Assembly (NCBI GenBank): GCA_018648655.1 | Contig: JABGQV010000094.1 | Location: 1 to 40,256 of the forward strand | Reading direction: 5' to 3' | Source: Anaerolineae bacterium | GTDB lineage: Bacteria; Chloroflexota; Anaerolineae; Anaerolineales; Villigracilaceae | Length of the DNA: 40,256 nt | Shown: positions 1 to 6,938 of the stretch, in pieces | Numbering within the stretch: position 1 is the first letter of the stretch | Layout of the letters: each line of letters begins with the position of its first letter | Program-made: the position numbers and the translations under genes | Notes under the pieces: generated by a model | What the model saw: only the letters and a program-made list of their open reading frames with translations | Database searches by the model: none | Told to the model about the DNA's origin: nothing

Positions 1-46
1 GTTTCGTGCTTCTTGGGAAATGAAAAATTGTCCTTTGATACACCCA

Positions 47-826
47 CTAGTCAAAATGGGGGACAAGCCAGTCATTATCTGTGCTATAACGAGCAAAACC
101 GCCGCCAACTACATCGTAAATGCCGCCACGAGACATCGCATCAAGGGCGTGGAGTGGAGCAGATTTTTGTGTGGAAGCTTTTCTCAGCAAAAATTCTATT
201 GCCATTGCCTGCGGAAATTTAGGTGCTGCACCCCAGCCACCATGTTGCCAATCGTAAGTTTCAGTAAGGCGTTTTGCAGCATTCTCAACTTGCTCTTTGG
301 AAACACGTTTTCCGCTGGTTGCCATGCTAGCTTCGGTTTGGAGTTGGGTAGTCAGTTGTGCCCCAGCGAGATCGATATTTTCACGGTCGTCTTGCCATGA
401 TGCGGCGATGCCGAGCAAAAGTTGTGGGAAAGCGGGCATTTTATAGCGTGGCTCGGGTGGGAAATAAGTGCCGCCATAAAAGGGGCGCAAATCGGGCGTG
501 AGAAAAACGGACATAGGCCAGCCACCCTGCCGCGTGAGGGCAACAACGGCTTTCATATAGATGCTGTCAATATCGGGGCGTTCTTCGCGATCTACTTTGA
601 TATTGATGAAATGCTCATTCATGATGGCTGCTGTGGCTTCATTTTCAAAAGATTCGTGTGCCATAACGTGACACCAATGACAAGCCGAGTAGCCAATGGA
701 GAGAAAAATGGGCTTATCTTCGACTCTGGCTTTGGTGAGGGCTTCGTCGTCCCATTCGTGCCAGTGGACGGGGTTGTCGGCGTGTTGTAAAAGATAGGGG
801 GAAGTAGAGTTTTTTAGAAGGTTCAT
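47..826 (-). pseudogene. DUF255/YyaL-type thioredoxin-domain protein, N-terminal part only
   Basis: The 259 residues match the N-terminal thioredoxin-like domain of the DUF255 (YyaL/spermatogenesis-associated 20) family. Visible are the opening [20 protein letters not shown], the redox-like CHWCHVM motif and the [10 protein letters not shown] block. Family members run to about 650-700 residues, with an alpha/alpha barrel after this domain. The reading frame ends at a TAG directly after WLVPHFD, where the family continues with a conserved HFEKMLYD-like segment. The 46 bases beyond the stop do not restore that segment in any frame, so the gene looks broken by an insertion or rearrangement near the window edge rather than by a single frameshift. 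A TATAAT box on the minus strand (864-869) lies about 38 nt upstream and is divergent from the PadR gene. The cellular role of the family is poorly defined. Confidence 0.8.
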
Positions 827-863
827 AATTTAGGTTATTTGGTGATTAGGAATAAGTGGATAG

Positions 864-869
864 ATTATA
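864..869 (-). promoter_or_regulatory. -10 box for the DUF255 gene
   Basis: A perfect TATAAT on the minus strand lies 38 nt before the start codon at 826. No convincing -35 is visible. Confidence 0.4.
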
Positions 870-947
870 TCTGAAAAGAGAAAGATGTGTGCTTTTAATG
901 GCTTATATTTCGAGTTTATAACTTATAAATACGTGCTTTTAATACTA

Positions 948-980
948 TTGACTTTTTGCCTATAGTCATATATGCTATAG
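948..980 (+). promoter_or_regulatory. PadR-operon promoter with overlapping dyad operator
   Basis: TTGACT (948-953) and TATGCT (971-976) are separated by 17 bp. An imperfect dyad covers 960-980: CTATAG, then a core holding the palindrome CATATATG, then CTATAG again. The dyad overlaps the -10, as expected for an autorepressor site. The gene starts 24 bp downstream behind an AAAGGAG ribosome-binding site. Confidence 0.6.
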
Positions 981-1003
981 AAAAATAGTCAAAGGAGTTC
1001 TTT

Positions 1004-1384
1004 ATGCCTCGTGGACAAAGAGTTGGTCGTAGACGTGGTGGCGGTCAACAAAAAACATTTTTTTTACAAACCTGTTTGCTGGTTTTGCTACATCGCGAAC
1101 CTGGATATGGCTACAGCTTGATGGATGGGTTGCACGAATTCGGTTTTGAGACCGAGAAAATGGATATTAGCATCATCTATCGTGCTTTGCGTAATTTGGA
1201 GGCAGAGGGCTTGGTCAGCGATAGTTGGGATACGAGCAGTCTTGGTCCCAAGAGACGTGTTTATGCTATTGCCGCTGGAGGCGAAGAAATACTCAGTAAA
1301 TGGATCGAAAATCTTCGTCAGAGACGAAAAGAAATTGAAAATCTTGAGGCTGCGTATGACGCAGTAAAGAGTTCTACAAAATAA
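1004..1384 (+). CDS. PadR family transcriptional regulator
   Basis: This is a 126-residue single-domain winged-helix protein. A basic N-terminus (RGQRVGRRRGGG, residues 3-14) precedes the PadR fold. Family landmarks are LLVLLHREPGYGYSLMDGL (about 26-44), the recognition-helix region DISIIYRALRNLEAEGLV (about 54-71) and the wing GPKRRVYAIAAGGEEIL (about 81-97). PadR proteins are usually repressors that bind an inverted repeat in their own promoter and release it on binding a ligand. A dyad at 960-980 fits that role. An AAAGGAG Shine-Dalgarno 6 nt before the ATG fixes the start. It is the first gene of the PadR-DUF5320-NifX-MinD cluster and is the obvious candidate to control it. The inducer is not evident from the sequence. 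Confidence 0.9.
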   Translation: MPRGQRVGRRRGGGQQKTFFLQTCLLVLLHREPGYGYSLMDGLHEFGFETEKMDISIIYRALRNLEAEGLVSDSWDTSSLGPKRRVYAIAAGGEEILSKWIENLRQRRKEIENLEAAYDAVKSSTK

Positions 1385-1410
1385 TTCATTTTAAATAAGG
1401 AGATGAAAAA

Positions 1411-1692
1411 ATGCCAAATAGAGATCAAAGAGGCCCCAACGGAGAAGGTCCCCGCAGTGGAAATAGTACCGGAAATTGCGCTGGAGAACAGGATACAGGT
1501 CGCTTTAGAAAAAGTGGCTTCGGACGCGGAAAGGGTCAAGGTCGTGCTTTCAGACGCGGCGGTGACTTTGGGCGCGGGCAAGGTTCTGGGCAGGCTAACC
1601 AACAAAATTCTTGGGTTGCCAATCAACTTAATTCCCTTCAATCTGCTTTGCAAAAACTTACAGATAAAGTAGATAAATTAGACAAAGAGTAA
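1411..1692 (+). CDS. DUF5320-like small Gly/Arg-rich protein
   Basis: This 93-residue protein opens with MPNRDQRGPNGEGPRSGN and NCAGEQD. That matches the MPxGDxTGPxGxGPxTGxxxGYCAG style of the DUF5320 family, usually found beside NifX-like and MinD-type ATPase genes in anaerobes. Residues 30-60 are rich in Gly and Arg and look disordered. Residues 68-93 (NQLNSLQSALQKLTDKVDKLDKE) form a short amphipathic coiled coil. The start is set by a GGAG 8 nt upstream, and the gap after PadR is 26 bp. An overlapping frame opening at 1403 is a shadow, because this frame carries the family signature. Function is unknown; its place in the cluster suggests an accessory or scaffold role. One cysteine (Cys23) is present. 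Confidence 0.75.
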   Translation: MPNRDQRGPNGEGPRSGNSTGNCAGEQDTGRFRKSGFGRGKGQGRAFRRGGDFGRGQGSGQANQQNSWVANQLNSLQSALQKLTDKVDKLDKE

Positions 1693-1703
1693 AAGAAGAA
1701 TAG

Positions 1704-1754
1704 GGCGACCTTTTTAGTCATAGTAAATTCGAATTTTAGGCTAAAAAGGTTGTC
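1704..1754 (+). terminator. Hairpin between the DUF5320 and NifX genes
   Basis: A 14-bp stem (1704-1717 with 1741-1754, two G-U wobbles) encloses a 23-nt loop that itself holds the palindrome AAATTCGAATTT. Only a weak T/A-rich tail (TTAAATTTA) follows. It could act as a partial terminator or RNA-stability element that sets the ratio of PadR-DUF5320 to the downstream genes. Confidence 0.5.
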
Positions 1755-1800
1755 TTAAATTTAATAGAAGAAATTATTTAATATTTTAAAAAAGGAAACT

Positions 1801-2178
1801 ATGAAAATCGCGATCTCAATCTCAGGAAATACCATTAACGACCCCTTCGATCCACGTTTTGGGCGCACTTCCACTTTCTGCATTATTGATACCGAAAGCG
1901 AAGAGTGGGAAACCTACGAAAACCCAGCCTTCTCAGCATCTGGCGGAGCAGGCGTTCAGGCATCTCAAATTATTGCCGAAAAAGGCGCAGAAGCCATCAT
2001 TAGCGGTGCCTTTGGCCCTAAAGCCTTCGACACGCTTTCGGCAGCAAAAATAGAAATGTATACTGCTTCTGGCAACGAAGGGTTTGCTGCACAGGATGTT
2101 CTTGAAATGTTTAAAAATGGGCAATTGCCTAAAACAGAAAGCGCATCTCATGGTGGACATCACGGAGGCGGACGCTAA
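1801..2178 (+). CDS. NifX/NifB-C-like (dinitrogenase FeMo-cofactor biosynthesis) protein with His-rich tail
   Basis: The 125 residues form a single NifX-type domain of the ribonuclease H-like fold. It begins MKIAISISGN, continues DPFDPRFGRTSTFCIID, and includes GAEAIISGAFGPKAFDTLSAAKIEMYTA. This family includes the NifX and NafY cofactor carriers and the 'orange protein' ORP, which binds a Mo-Cu sulfide cluster. No nif genes are visible, so a nitrogenase role is unlikely. The C-terminus ends SHGGHHGGGR, a plausible metal-binding tail (three His). The start is set by AAAAGGAAACT before the ATG. The stop overlaps the next start (TAATG), so translation is coupled to the first MinD-type ATPase. 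The most likely role is as carrier or scaffold for a metal cluster served by the neighbouring ATPases. Confidence 0.85.
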   Translation: MKIAISISGNTINDPFDPRFGRTSTFCIIDTESEEWETYENPAFSASGGAGVQASQIIAEKGAEAIISGAFGPKAFDTLSAAKIEMYTASGNEGFAAQDVLEMFKNGQLPKTESASHGGHHGGGR

Positions 2179-3032
2179 TGGAAATTGTTGTCGCTAGCGG
2201 CAAAGGCGGCACTGGCAAAACAACTGTAGCGACTAGCTTAGCGATGGTCGCATCAGAGCAGAATACGATCCGTTTTTTAGATTGTGATGTGGAAGCACCA
2301 AACGCGCGCCTCTTTCTTGACCCAGAACTTGATACCGTTAAAGAAGTCGGCATCCTGATCCCTAACGTGGATGATGATACCTGCACTTATTGTGGAAAAT
2401 GTGCCGAAGTCTGCCAATTCCATGCGATTGCCGTAATCGGAAAAAAAACGCTCGTTTTCCCTGAGCTTTGTCATGGCTGCGGGAGTTGTACGCTCGTTTG
2501 TCCCGAAAATGCGATTACAGAAGAACTTGATGTAATGGGTGTTTTAGAAAGCGGAAATGCCATCAAAAATATTGATTTTGCACAAGGTGTGATGAATATT
2601 GGTGAACCGATGGCAGTTCCTATCATCCGTGAGTTGAAAAGATGGGCACCTGCTAAGGCCTCAGCCATCGAAATTCGAGATTCTCCACCTGGGGCATCTT
2701 GCCCCGTTGTAGAAACGATTCGTGGCGCGGATTTTGCACTACTTGTTACTGAGCCAACACCATTCGGCTTGCATGATCTCAAGCAAGTTGTTGAAATCAC
2801 AAAAGAGTTTGAGATGCCCACAGGCGTGGTTATTAACCGTGATGGAATCGGCAATAATGCTGTGGAAGCCTATTGTGAAGAAGTTGGGATACCGATTATG
2901 ATGCGCATCCCGATGGAGCGGCGCATTGCAGAAGCAATTGCCAGTGGAAAACCTTTATTAAAAGCGGCCCCAGAATATCAGAAGGATTTTGAAAATATGC
3001 TGGGAAATATCATAACTGAGGTGGGCGCATGA
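2178..3032 (+). CDS. MinD-superfamily ATPase with inserted ferredoxin domain (copy 1)
   Basis: This 284-residue P-loop ATPase has the deviant Walker A GKGGTGKTT (residues 8-17). An 8-Cys ferredoxin module is inserted after the first strands: C69-C72-C75-C79 and C98-C101-C104-C108, two [4Fe-4S] sites. It is followed by the switch region DSPPGASCPVVETIRGADFALLVTEPTPFG. These proteins belong to the SIMIBI group related to Mrp/NBP35 and are found in pairs in anaerobes, including the ORP loci of Desulfovibrio. A role in ATP-driven transfer or reduction of iron-sulfur or mixed-metal clusters is inferred. It overlaps the NifX gene by 1 bp and the second ATPase by 4 bp (ATGA), a tightly coupled unit. 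Confidence 0.92.
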   Translation: MEIVVASGKGGTGKTTVATSLAMVASEQNTIRFLDCDVEAPNARLFLDPELDTVKEVGILIPNVDDDTCTYCGKCAEVCQFHAIAVIGKKTLVFPELCHGCGSCTLVCPENAITEELDVMGVLESGNAIKNIDFAQGVMNIGEPMAVPIIRELKRWAPAKASAIEIRDSPPGASCPVVETIRGADFALLVTEPTPFGLHDLKQVVEITKEFEMPTGVVINRDGIGNNAVEAYCEEVGIPIMMRIPMERRIAEAIASGKPLLKAAPEYQKDFENMLGNIITEVGA

Positions 3033-3931
3033 AGCAGCTCATCGTACTTAGTGGTAAAGGTGGCACAGGTAAAACAAGCGTAACAGCGGCTTTTGCTCAT
3101 TTGGCTTCTGAAGGGAAATATGCTAATCAATTTATTATGGCAGATGCAGACGTAGATGCTGCTAACCTGGAGTTAGTCCTTCAGCCACAGCGGATAGAAG
3201 AGGAAGAATTCAGAGGCGGACAGGTTGCCCTTATAGATCAAGAGACCTGTGTTTCTTGTGGTGACTGTCAGAATATTTGTCGTTTTGATGCCATAGATTA
3301 TACAGACGGTGCTTATATCGTAGACCCCATCGCCTGTGACGGCTGTGCAGCTTGTGTTTATCAATGCGCCACCAACAGTATCACGATGCATGAGCAGGTA
3401 GTTGGCAAATTTTATGTTTCAGAGGGGCGATACGGAACCCTTTATCACGCTAATCTTTTTCCTGGACAAGATAACTCAGGAAAATTGGTGACTTTAGTAA
3501 AACAGCGTGCGCGTTTACAAGCATTGGATGAAGAACGTAAATTGGTGATTGTGGATGGTCCCCCGGGCATCGGATGCCCTGTTATTTCTGCTACATCAGG
3601 CGCAGATTTGGCGTTAATTATCGCTGAACCAACTGTCTCAGGCGTACATGATATGCATCGTGTCTTAGAAACAGTGCAGCACTTTGGCGTATCGGCGCTG
3701 GTCTGCACGAATAAAGCTGATATATACCCTGAAGGTACAAAAGAGATAGAAGATTTTTGTATAGATAGCGGCATCCCCTTTATTGGCAGAATTCCCTTTG
3801 ATTTAACGGTAGCAAGCGCAATGGTCGAGGGCGAAGCGGTAACGGCATTTGATTCCGAAGCGCCTGCTAGTATTGCAATTCGTGATATTTGGTCACGAGT
3901 CCTTGATTCCCTCTTGGAGGGTGAAGCATGA
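3029..3931 (+). CDS. MinD-superfamily ATPase with inserted ferredoxin domain (copy 2)
   Basis: This is a 300-residue paralogue of the preceding ATPase. Walker A is GKGGTGKTS (9-17), MADADVDAANLELVL follows (about 37-51), and the ferredoxin insert carries C74-C77-C80-C84 and C103-C106-C109-C113. The switch region is DGPPGIGCPVISATSGADLALI. Both copies keep both cluster sites and the signature lysines, so neither looks dead; a heterodimer is plausible because such genes normally occur in pairs. It overlaps the upstream gene by 4 bp and the downstream DUF59 gene by 4 bp (ATGA). Together with copy 1 it is the likely engine of the cluster. No membrane segment or signal peptide is seen, so it acts in the cytoplasm. 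Confidence 0.92.
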   Translation: MKQLIVLSGKGGTGKTSVTAAFAHLASEGKYANQFIMADADVDAANLELVLQPQRIEEEEFRGGQVALIDQETCVSCGDCQNICRFDAIDYTDGAYIVDPIACDGCAACVYQCATNSITMHEQVVGKFYVSEGRYGTLYHANLFPGQDNSGKLVTLVKQRARLQALDEERKLVIVDGPPGIGCPVISATSGADLALIIAEPTVSGVHDMHRVLETVQHFGVSALVCTNKADIYPEGTKEIEDFCIDSGIPFIGRIPFDLTVASAMVEGEAVTAFDSEAPASIAIRDIWSRVLDSLLEGEA

Positions 3932-4224
3932 GCAACAAAAAATTGATTGAAGCGGTAATAGAACGCCTACGCAATGTGATTGACCCTGAAACGCATGTGG
4001 ATGTGGTGCGAATGCGTTTGGTGGAAAAACTGAAAGTAGACGATATAGGAAATATGACTTACACTTTTCGACCCTCGTCTTTTGTTTGTCCCATTGCTGT
4101 TTCATTGGCGATGGATATTAAAAATGCTGTGGCCGAAGTGCCCGGCGTAGCTTCGCAAAAAATCGCTGTGGATGGGTATATGGCAGCGGAAAATTTAGAA
4201 GAATTAATTAATCAGGAGATTTAA
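3928..4224 (+). CDS. DUF59/MIP18-family iron-sulfur assembly protein
   Basis: The 98 residues form a single MIP18-like (DUF59, PaaD/SufT) domain. Landmarks are AVIERLRNVIDPETHVDVVRM near the N-terminus and FRPSSFVCPIAVSLAMDIKNAVAEVPGV in the middle, with Cys54 at the usual cysteine position. Proteins of this family work in Fe-S cluster maturation, and the domain is fused to the Mrp/ApbC ATPase in many bacteria. Finding it as a free-standing gene directly after two MinD/ferredoxin ATPases is consistent with the same functional pairing. It shares ATGA with the upstream gene and is followed 1 bp later by the second NifX-like gene. Confidence 0.85.
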   Translation: MSNKKLIEAVIERLRNVIDPETHVDVVRMRLVEKLKVDDIGNMTYTFRPSSFVCPIAVSLAMDIKNAVAEVPGVASQKIAVDGYMAAENLEELINQEI

Positions 4225-4225
4225 T

Positions 4226-4597
4226 ATGAAAATTGCAATAACGGCTGAGAAGAGCAACGGTTTAGACAGTGCGGTAGCACAACATTTTGGGCGTGCTGCC
4301 TTTTTTATAATGGCAAATGTAGAGAATGAAGAGATTACCGAGATCAATGTGGTCCCGAATCCTTTTGCTGGAAAACATGACCCAGGGGATGTTCCCAATT
4401 TTATTCGGGATCAAGGGGCAAAAGTGATGGTTAGTGGTGGCATGGGCGGGCGTGCAATCCAGTTTTTTGAGAAGGCTGGTATTGAAGTTGCTACAGGTGC
4501 AAGTGGCACAGTGCGTGAGGCATTAGAGGGTTTCTTTGGCGGTAAGTTAGCTGATGCAGCCCCTTGTGCCGAAAGTGTCGAACACGGCCATGGATAG
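4226..4597 (+). CDS. NifX/ORP-like protein (copy 2)
   Basis: This 123-residue NifX-type protein has MKIAITAEKSNGLDSAVAQHFGRAAFFIMANVEN, then KVMVSGGMGGRAIQFFEKAGIEVATGASGTVREALEGFF. The GGMGGRAIQFF block and the HFGRA motif are family signatures. The C-terminus again ends in histidines (EHGHG). It differs clearly from the first copy at 1801 (only the fold and a few motifs are shared), so this is an old duplication with separate roles rather than a recent repeat. It starts 1 bp after the DUF59 stop, with GGAG 7 nt upstream inside that gene. It is the last gene of the cluster and is followed by a strong terminator. Confidence 0.85.
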   Translation: MKIAITAEKSNGLDSAVAQHFGRAAFFIMANVENEEITEINVVPNPFAGKHDPGDVPNFIRDQGAKVMVSGGMGGRAIQFFEKAGIEVATGASGTVREALEGFFGGKLADAAPCAESVEHGHG

Positions 4598-4640
4598 AAA
4601 AAACGTGCTAGGTTATGAAATAGTCTAGCATTGAAGTAAA

Positions 4641-4681
4641 AGAAACTTCCGAAGTTTAAAAAGCCTCGGAAGTTTCTTTTT
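4641..4681 (+). terminator. Rho-independent terminator of the PadR/NifX/MinD cluster
   Basis: The 12-bp stem AGAAACTTCCGA (4641-4652) with TCGGAAGTTTCT (4666-4677) is followed by a T-run, 4677-4681. Confidence 0.9.
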
Positions 4682-4730
4682 AAATCTATATAACTTCAGT
4701 ATAAGAATAGCAGCGCAAGTGCGAAGAGGC

Positions 4731-4736
4731 TATAAT
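4731..4736 (+). promoter_or_regulatory. -10 box upstream of pabAB
   Basis: TATAAT sits in the context GGCTATAATTG, about 52 nt before the ATG. No good -35 is visible. The same GCTATAATTG context precedes the acyl-CoA dehydrogenase at 14571. Confidence 0.5.
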
Positions 4737-4788
4737 TGTCATCTTTCTAAATCTATGACATTTATGTCGTACTACGAATAGCAAGAAT

Positions 4789-6927
4789 ATGAAAACACTT
4801 TTAATTGATAATTACGATTCTTATACCTTCAATCTATTTCAGCTTTTGGCTGAGGTGAATGGCGAGACTCCCTTGGTCATTTGCAACGACCAACTTAGTT
4901 GGGATGAACTAAAAGCACTCGATTTTGATAATATCGTTATTTCACCGGGACCAGGTAGACCAAATGTGCAACGAGATTTCGGGATTTGTGACCGCGTATT
5001 ACGCGAATCAAATTTGCCCCTTTTAGGCGTTTGTCTTGGGCATCAGGGGTTGGGATACGCCTTTGGCGGCGTAATCGCTCCTGCCCCGAAGGTGATGCAC
5101 GGTTTATTGAGTCCGATTCGACATAATAATGGGATGCTCTTCGGGGGCATCCCCCAGCATTTTTCTGCTGTACGCTATCACTCGTTGGTGGTTGCAGAGC
5201 CGCTGCCTGATGTGCTTGAAGCAACAGCTTGGGCAGATGATGGAGCGATTATGGCATTGCGGCATCGTGAGCGGCCGCTTTTTGGGGTGCAATTTCACCC
5301 AGAATCAATTAGCACTGAATATGGCAAAAAGTTGATTGAAAATTTCGGAGCGTTAACCGCTGAATTTTGGGCAGATATTTCTAAAGGGAAAGCAAGCCCA
5401 AGGTCAAGGGTGTTGCGTTCTAATTCTCTTCTTCCATCCCGCAAAAAAGCTGAACTCAAACCACCTAAGAATAAGTTTTCTGTGCGGAGTCGAAAGTTAA
5501 ATCAACTTTATGATTCTGAGCAAGTTTTTTATCATCTATATAAAGATGAAGAATTTTCTTTCTGGCTCGATAGTAGCCGCGTGGAAGAGGGCTTATCAAG
5601 ATTTTCTTTTATGGGCGCGAGCGGGGGAGAATTGGGCACAGTGGCGCAATATCAGGCGCAGGGGAAAAAACTTCGCATCATAAAAAATGGAAAAATAGAG
5701 GAGCGAAACGAGAGTATTTTTGATTATCTTGATGCTGAGTTGAGCGAAAGGCAAGCTTCATCTCCTGAATTGCCTTTTGATTTCAATACTGGCTTTGTGG
5801 GCTATTTGGGCTATGAGCTCAAAGCGGAGTTGGGTGCCTCAGAGAAGTATCAAGCAGAATTGCCTGATGCTAATTTTATTTTTTCCGATCGCTTAATTGC
5901 TTTTGATCATATAGAAAATACGACATATTTGATTCAACTTTTTTCAGAAGAGAGTGCAGAAAATGATAAAAAATGGTTTGATAAGATTGAAAAAGAATTG
6001 GAGGAATTGACCGCTTTGCCACCTTTGATAAGTCCGCGTGAAAAAATACCTGTTCCACTTAAGTTTCAGTTACACCGTTCTCATGCTGATTATGTGAAAG
6101 ATATTCAAACGTCTAAAGCCTATTTGCGGGATGGGGAATCTTATGAAATTTGCCTAACGACCCAGATAAGCACAGATAGAAGCCTTAAGCCATTTGCTCT
6201 ATACAGACATTTGCGCCATAGTAACCCTGCGCCTTATGCGGCATATTTTCGCTTTGGTGAAAATGCGATTTTAAGCTCATCTCCCGAGCGTTTTTTACGC
6301 GTAGATCGTGAGCGTTGGGCGGAGGCAAGGCCAATCAAGGGGACTGCCAAACGCGGTGCTACGCAAAAAGAAGATGAACAACTGTGTGAAGAATTGCGCA
6401 CCAGTGAAAAAAACCGTGCCGAAAATTTGATGATCGTAGATTTGCTCCGTAATGATTTAGGGCGGGTCTGCGAAATAGGCAGTGTGTATGTGCCTAAGTT
6501 GATGCAAATCGAGTCATATTCGACTGTGCATCAGATGGTGACCACCATTCGTGGACGCTTGCGAGATGATATGTGCATTATCGATTGCATAAAAGCGGCT
6601 TTTCCTGGGGGCTCAATGACGGGCGCACCCAAATTGCGCACAATGGAAATTATTGACCGTCTTGAGCAAGAAGCGCGTGGAATTTACTCTGGCACTATTG
6701 GCTTTCTGGGATTAAATGGAACGGCTGATTTAAATATCGTTATCCGTACGATTATTAGCACTCCACAGGGAATGAGCATGGGGGCTGGTGGGGCAGTTAC
6801 TATTCTCTCGGATGAAGAGGAAGAATACGAAGAAATGCTTCTAAAAAGTGACGCGCTAATTAAGGCAATTGTGACGGCTTCTTATGGCGAGTTCGATGAG
6901 AGGCTCTATGATATTGAGCAAGATTAA
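4789..6927 (+). CDS. pabAB: Fused aminodeoxychorismate synthase (PabA-PabB)
   Basis: This 712-residue bifunctional enzyme makes 4-amino-4-deoxychorismate from chorismate and glutamine for folate synthesis. Residues 1-190 are a class-I glutamine amidotransferase: DNYDSYTFNL, the oxyanion strand SPGPGRP, nucleophile Cys82 in GVCLGHQ, and His170/Glu172 in FHPES. A linker (about 195-235) leads to the chorismate-binding domain. There PIKGTAKRG (515-523) carries Lys517, the residue that marks PabB; anthranilate synthase has PIAGT. GGSMTGAPK and IYSGTIGFL complete the site. The fused order resembles the enzymes of actinobacteria, fungi and plants. The start lacks a good Shine-Dalgarno. PabC follows 11 bp downstream, confirming the pathway. 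Confidence 0.93.
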   Translation: MKTLLIDNYDSYTFNLFQLLAEVNGETPLVICNDQLSWDELKALDFDNIVISPGPGRPNVQRDFGICDRVLRESNLPLLGVCLGHQGLGYAFGGVIAPAPKVMHGLLSPIRHNNGMLFGGIPQHFSAVRYHSLVVAEPLPDVLEATAWADDGAIMALRHRERPLFGVQFHPESISTEYGKKLIENFGALTAEFWADISKGKASPRSRVLRSNSLLPSRKKAELKPPKNKFSVRSRKLNQLYDSEQVFYHLYKDEEFSFWLDSSRVEEGLSRFSFMGASGGELGTVAQYQAQGKKLRIIKNGKIEERNESIFDYLDAELSERQASSPELPFDFNTGFVGYLGYELKAELGASEKYQAELPDANFIFSDRLIAFDHIENTTYLIQLFSEESAENDKKWFDKIEKELEELTALPPLISPREKIPVPLKFQLHRSHADYVKDIQTSKAYLRDGESYEICLTTQISTDRSLKPFALYRHLRHSNPAPYAAYFRFGENAILSSSPERFLRVDRERWAEARPIKGTAKRGATQKEDEQLCEELRTSEKNRAENLMIVDLLRNDLGRVCEIGSVYVPKLMQIESYSTVHQMVTTIRGRLRDDMCIIDCIKAAFPGGSMTGAPKLRTMEIIDRLEQEARGIYSGTIGFLGLNGTADLNIVIRTIISTPQGMSMGAGGAVTILSDEEEEYEEMLLKSDALIKAIVTASYGEFDERLYDIEQD

Positions 6928-6938
6928 GTAGGTTTGAG

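Noticed and set aside
20-790. Plus-strand frames opposite the DUF255 gene
   Set aside because: Antisense shadows of a recognisable protein; no family features.
1403-1672. 89-codon frame overlapping the DUF5320 gene
   Set aside because: Its ATG lies at the ribosome-binding site of the DUF5320 frame, and the protein has no family features. The other frame has the DUF5320 signature.
1801-4597. Nitrogenase cofactor genes
   Set aside because: NifX-like proteins occur here without nifB, E, N, H, D or K. The family is wider than nitrogenase.
4789-6927. Anthranilate synthase (TrpEG)
   Set aside because: PIKGT rather than PIAGT, and PabC follows directly.
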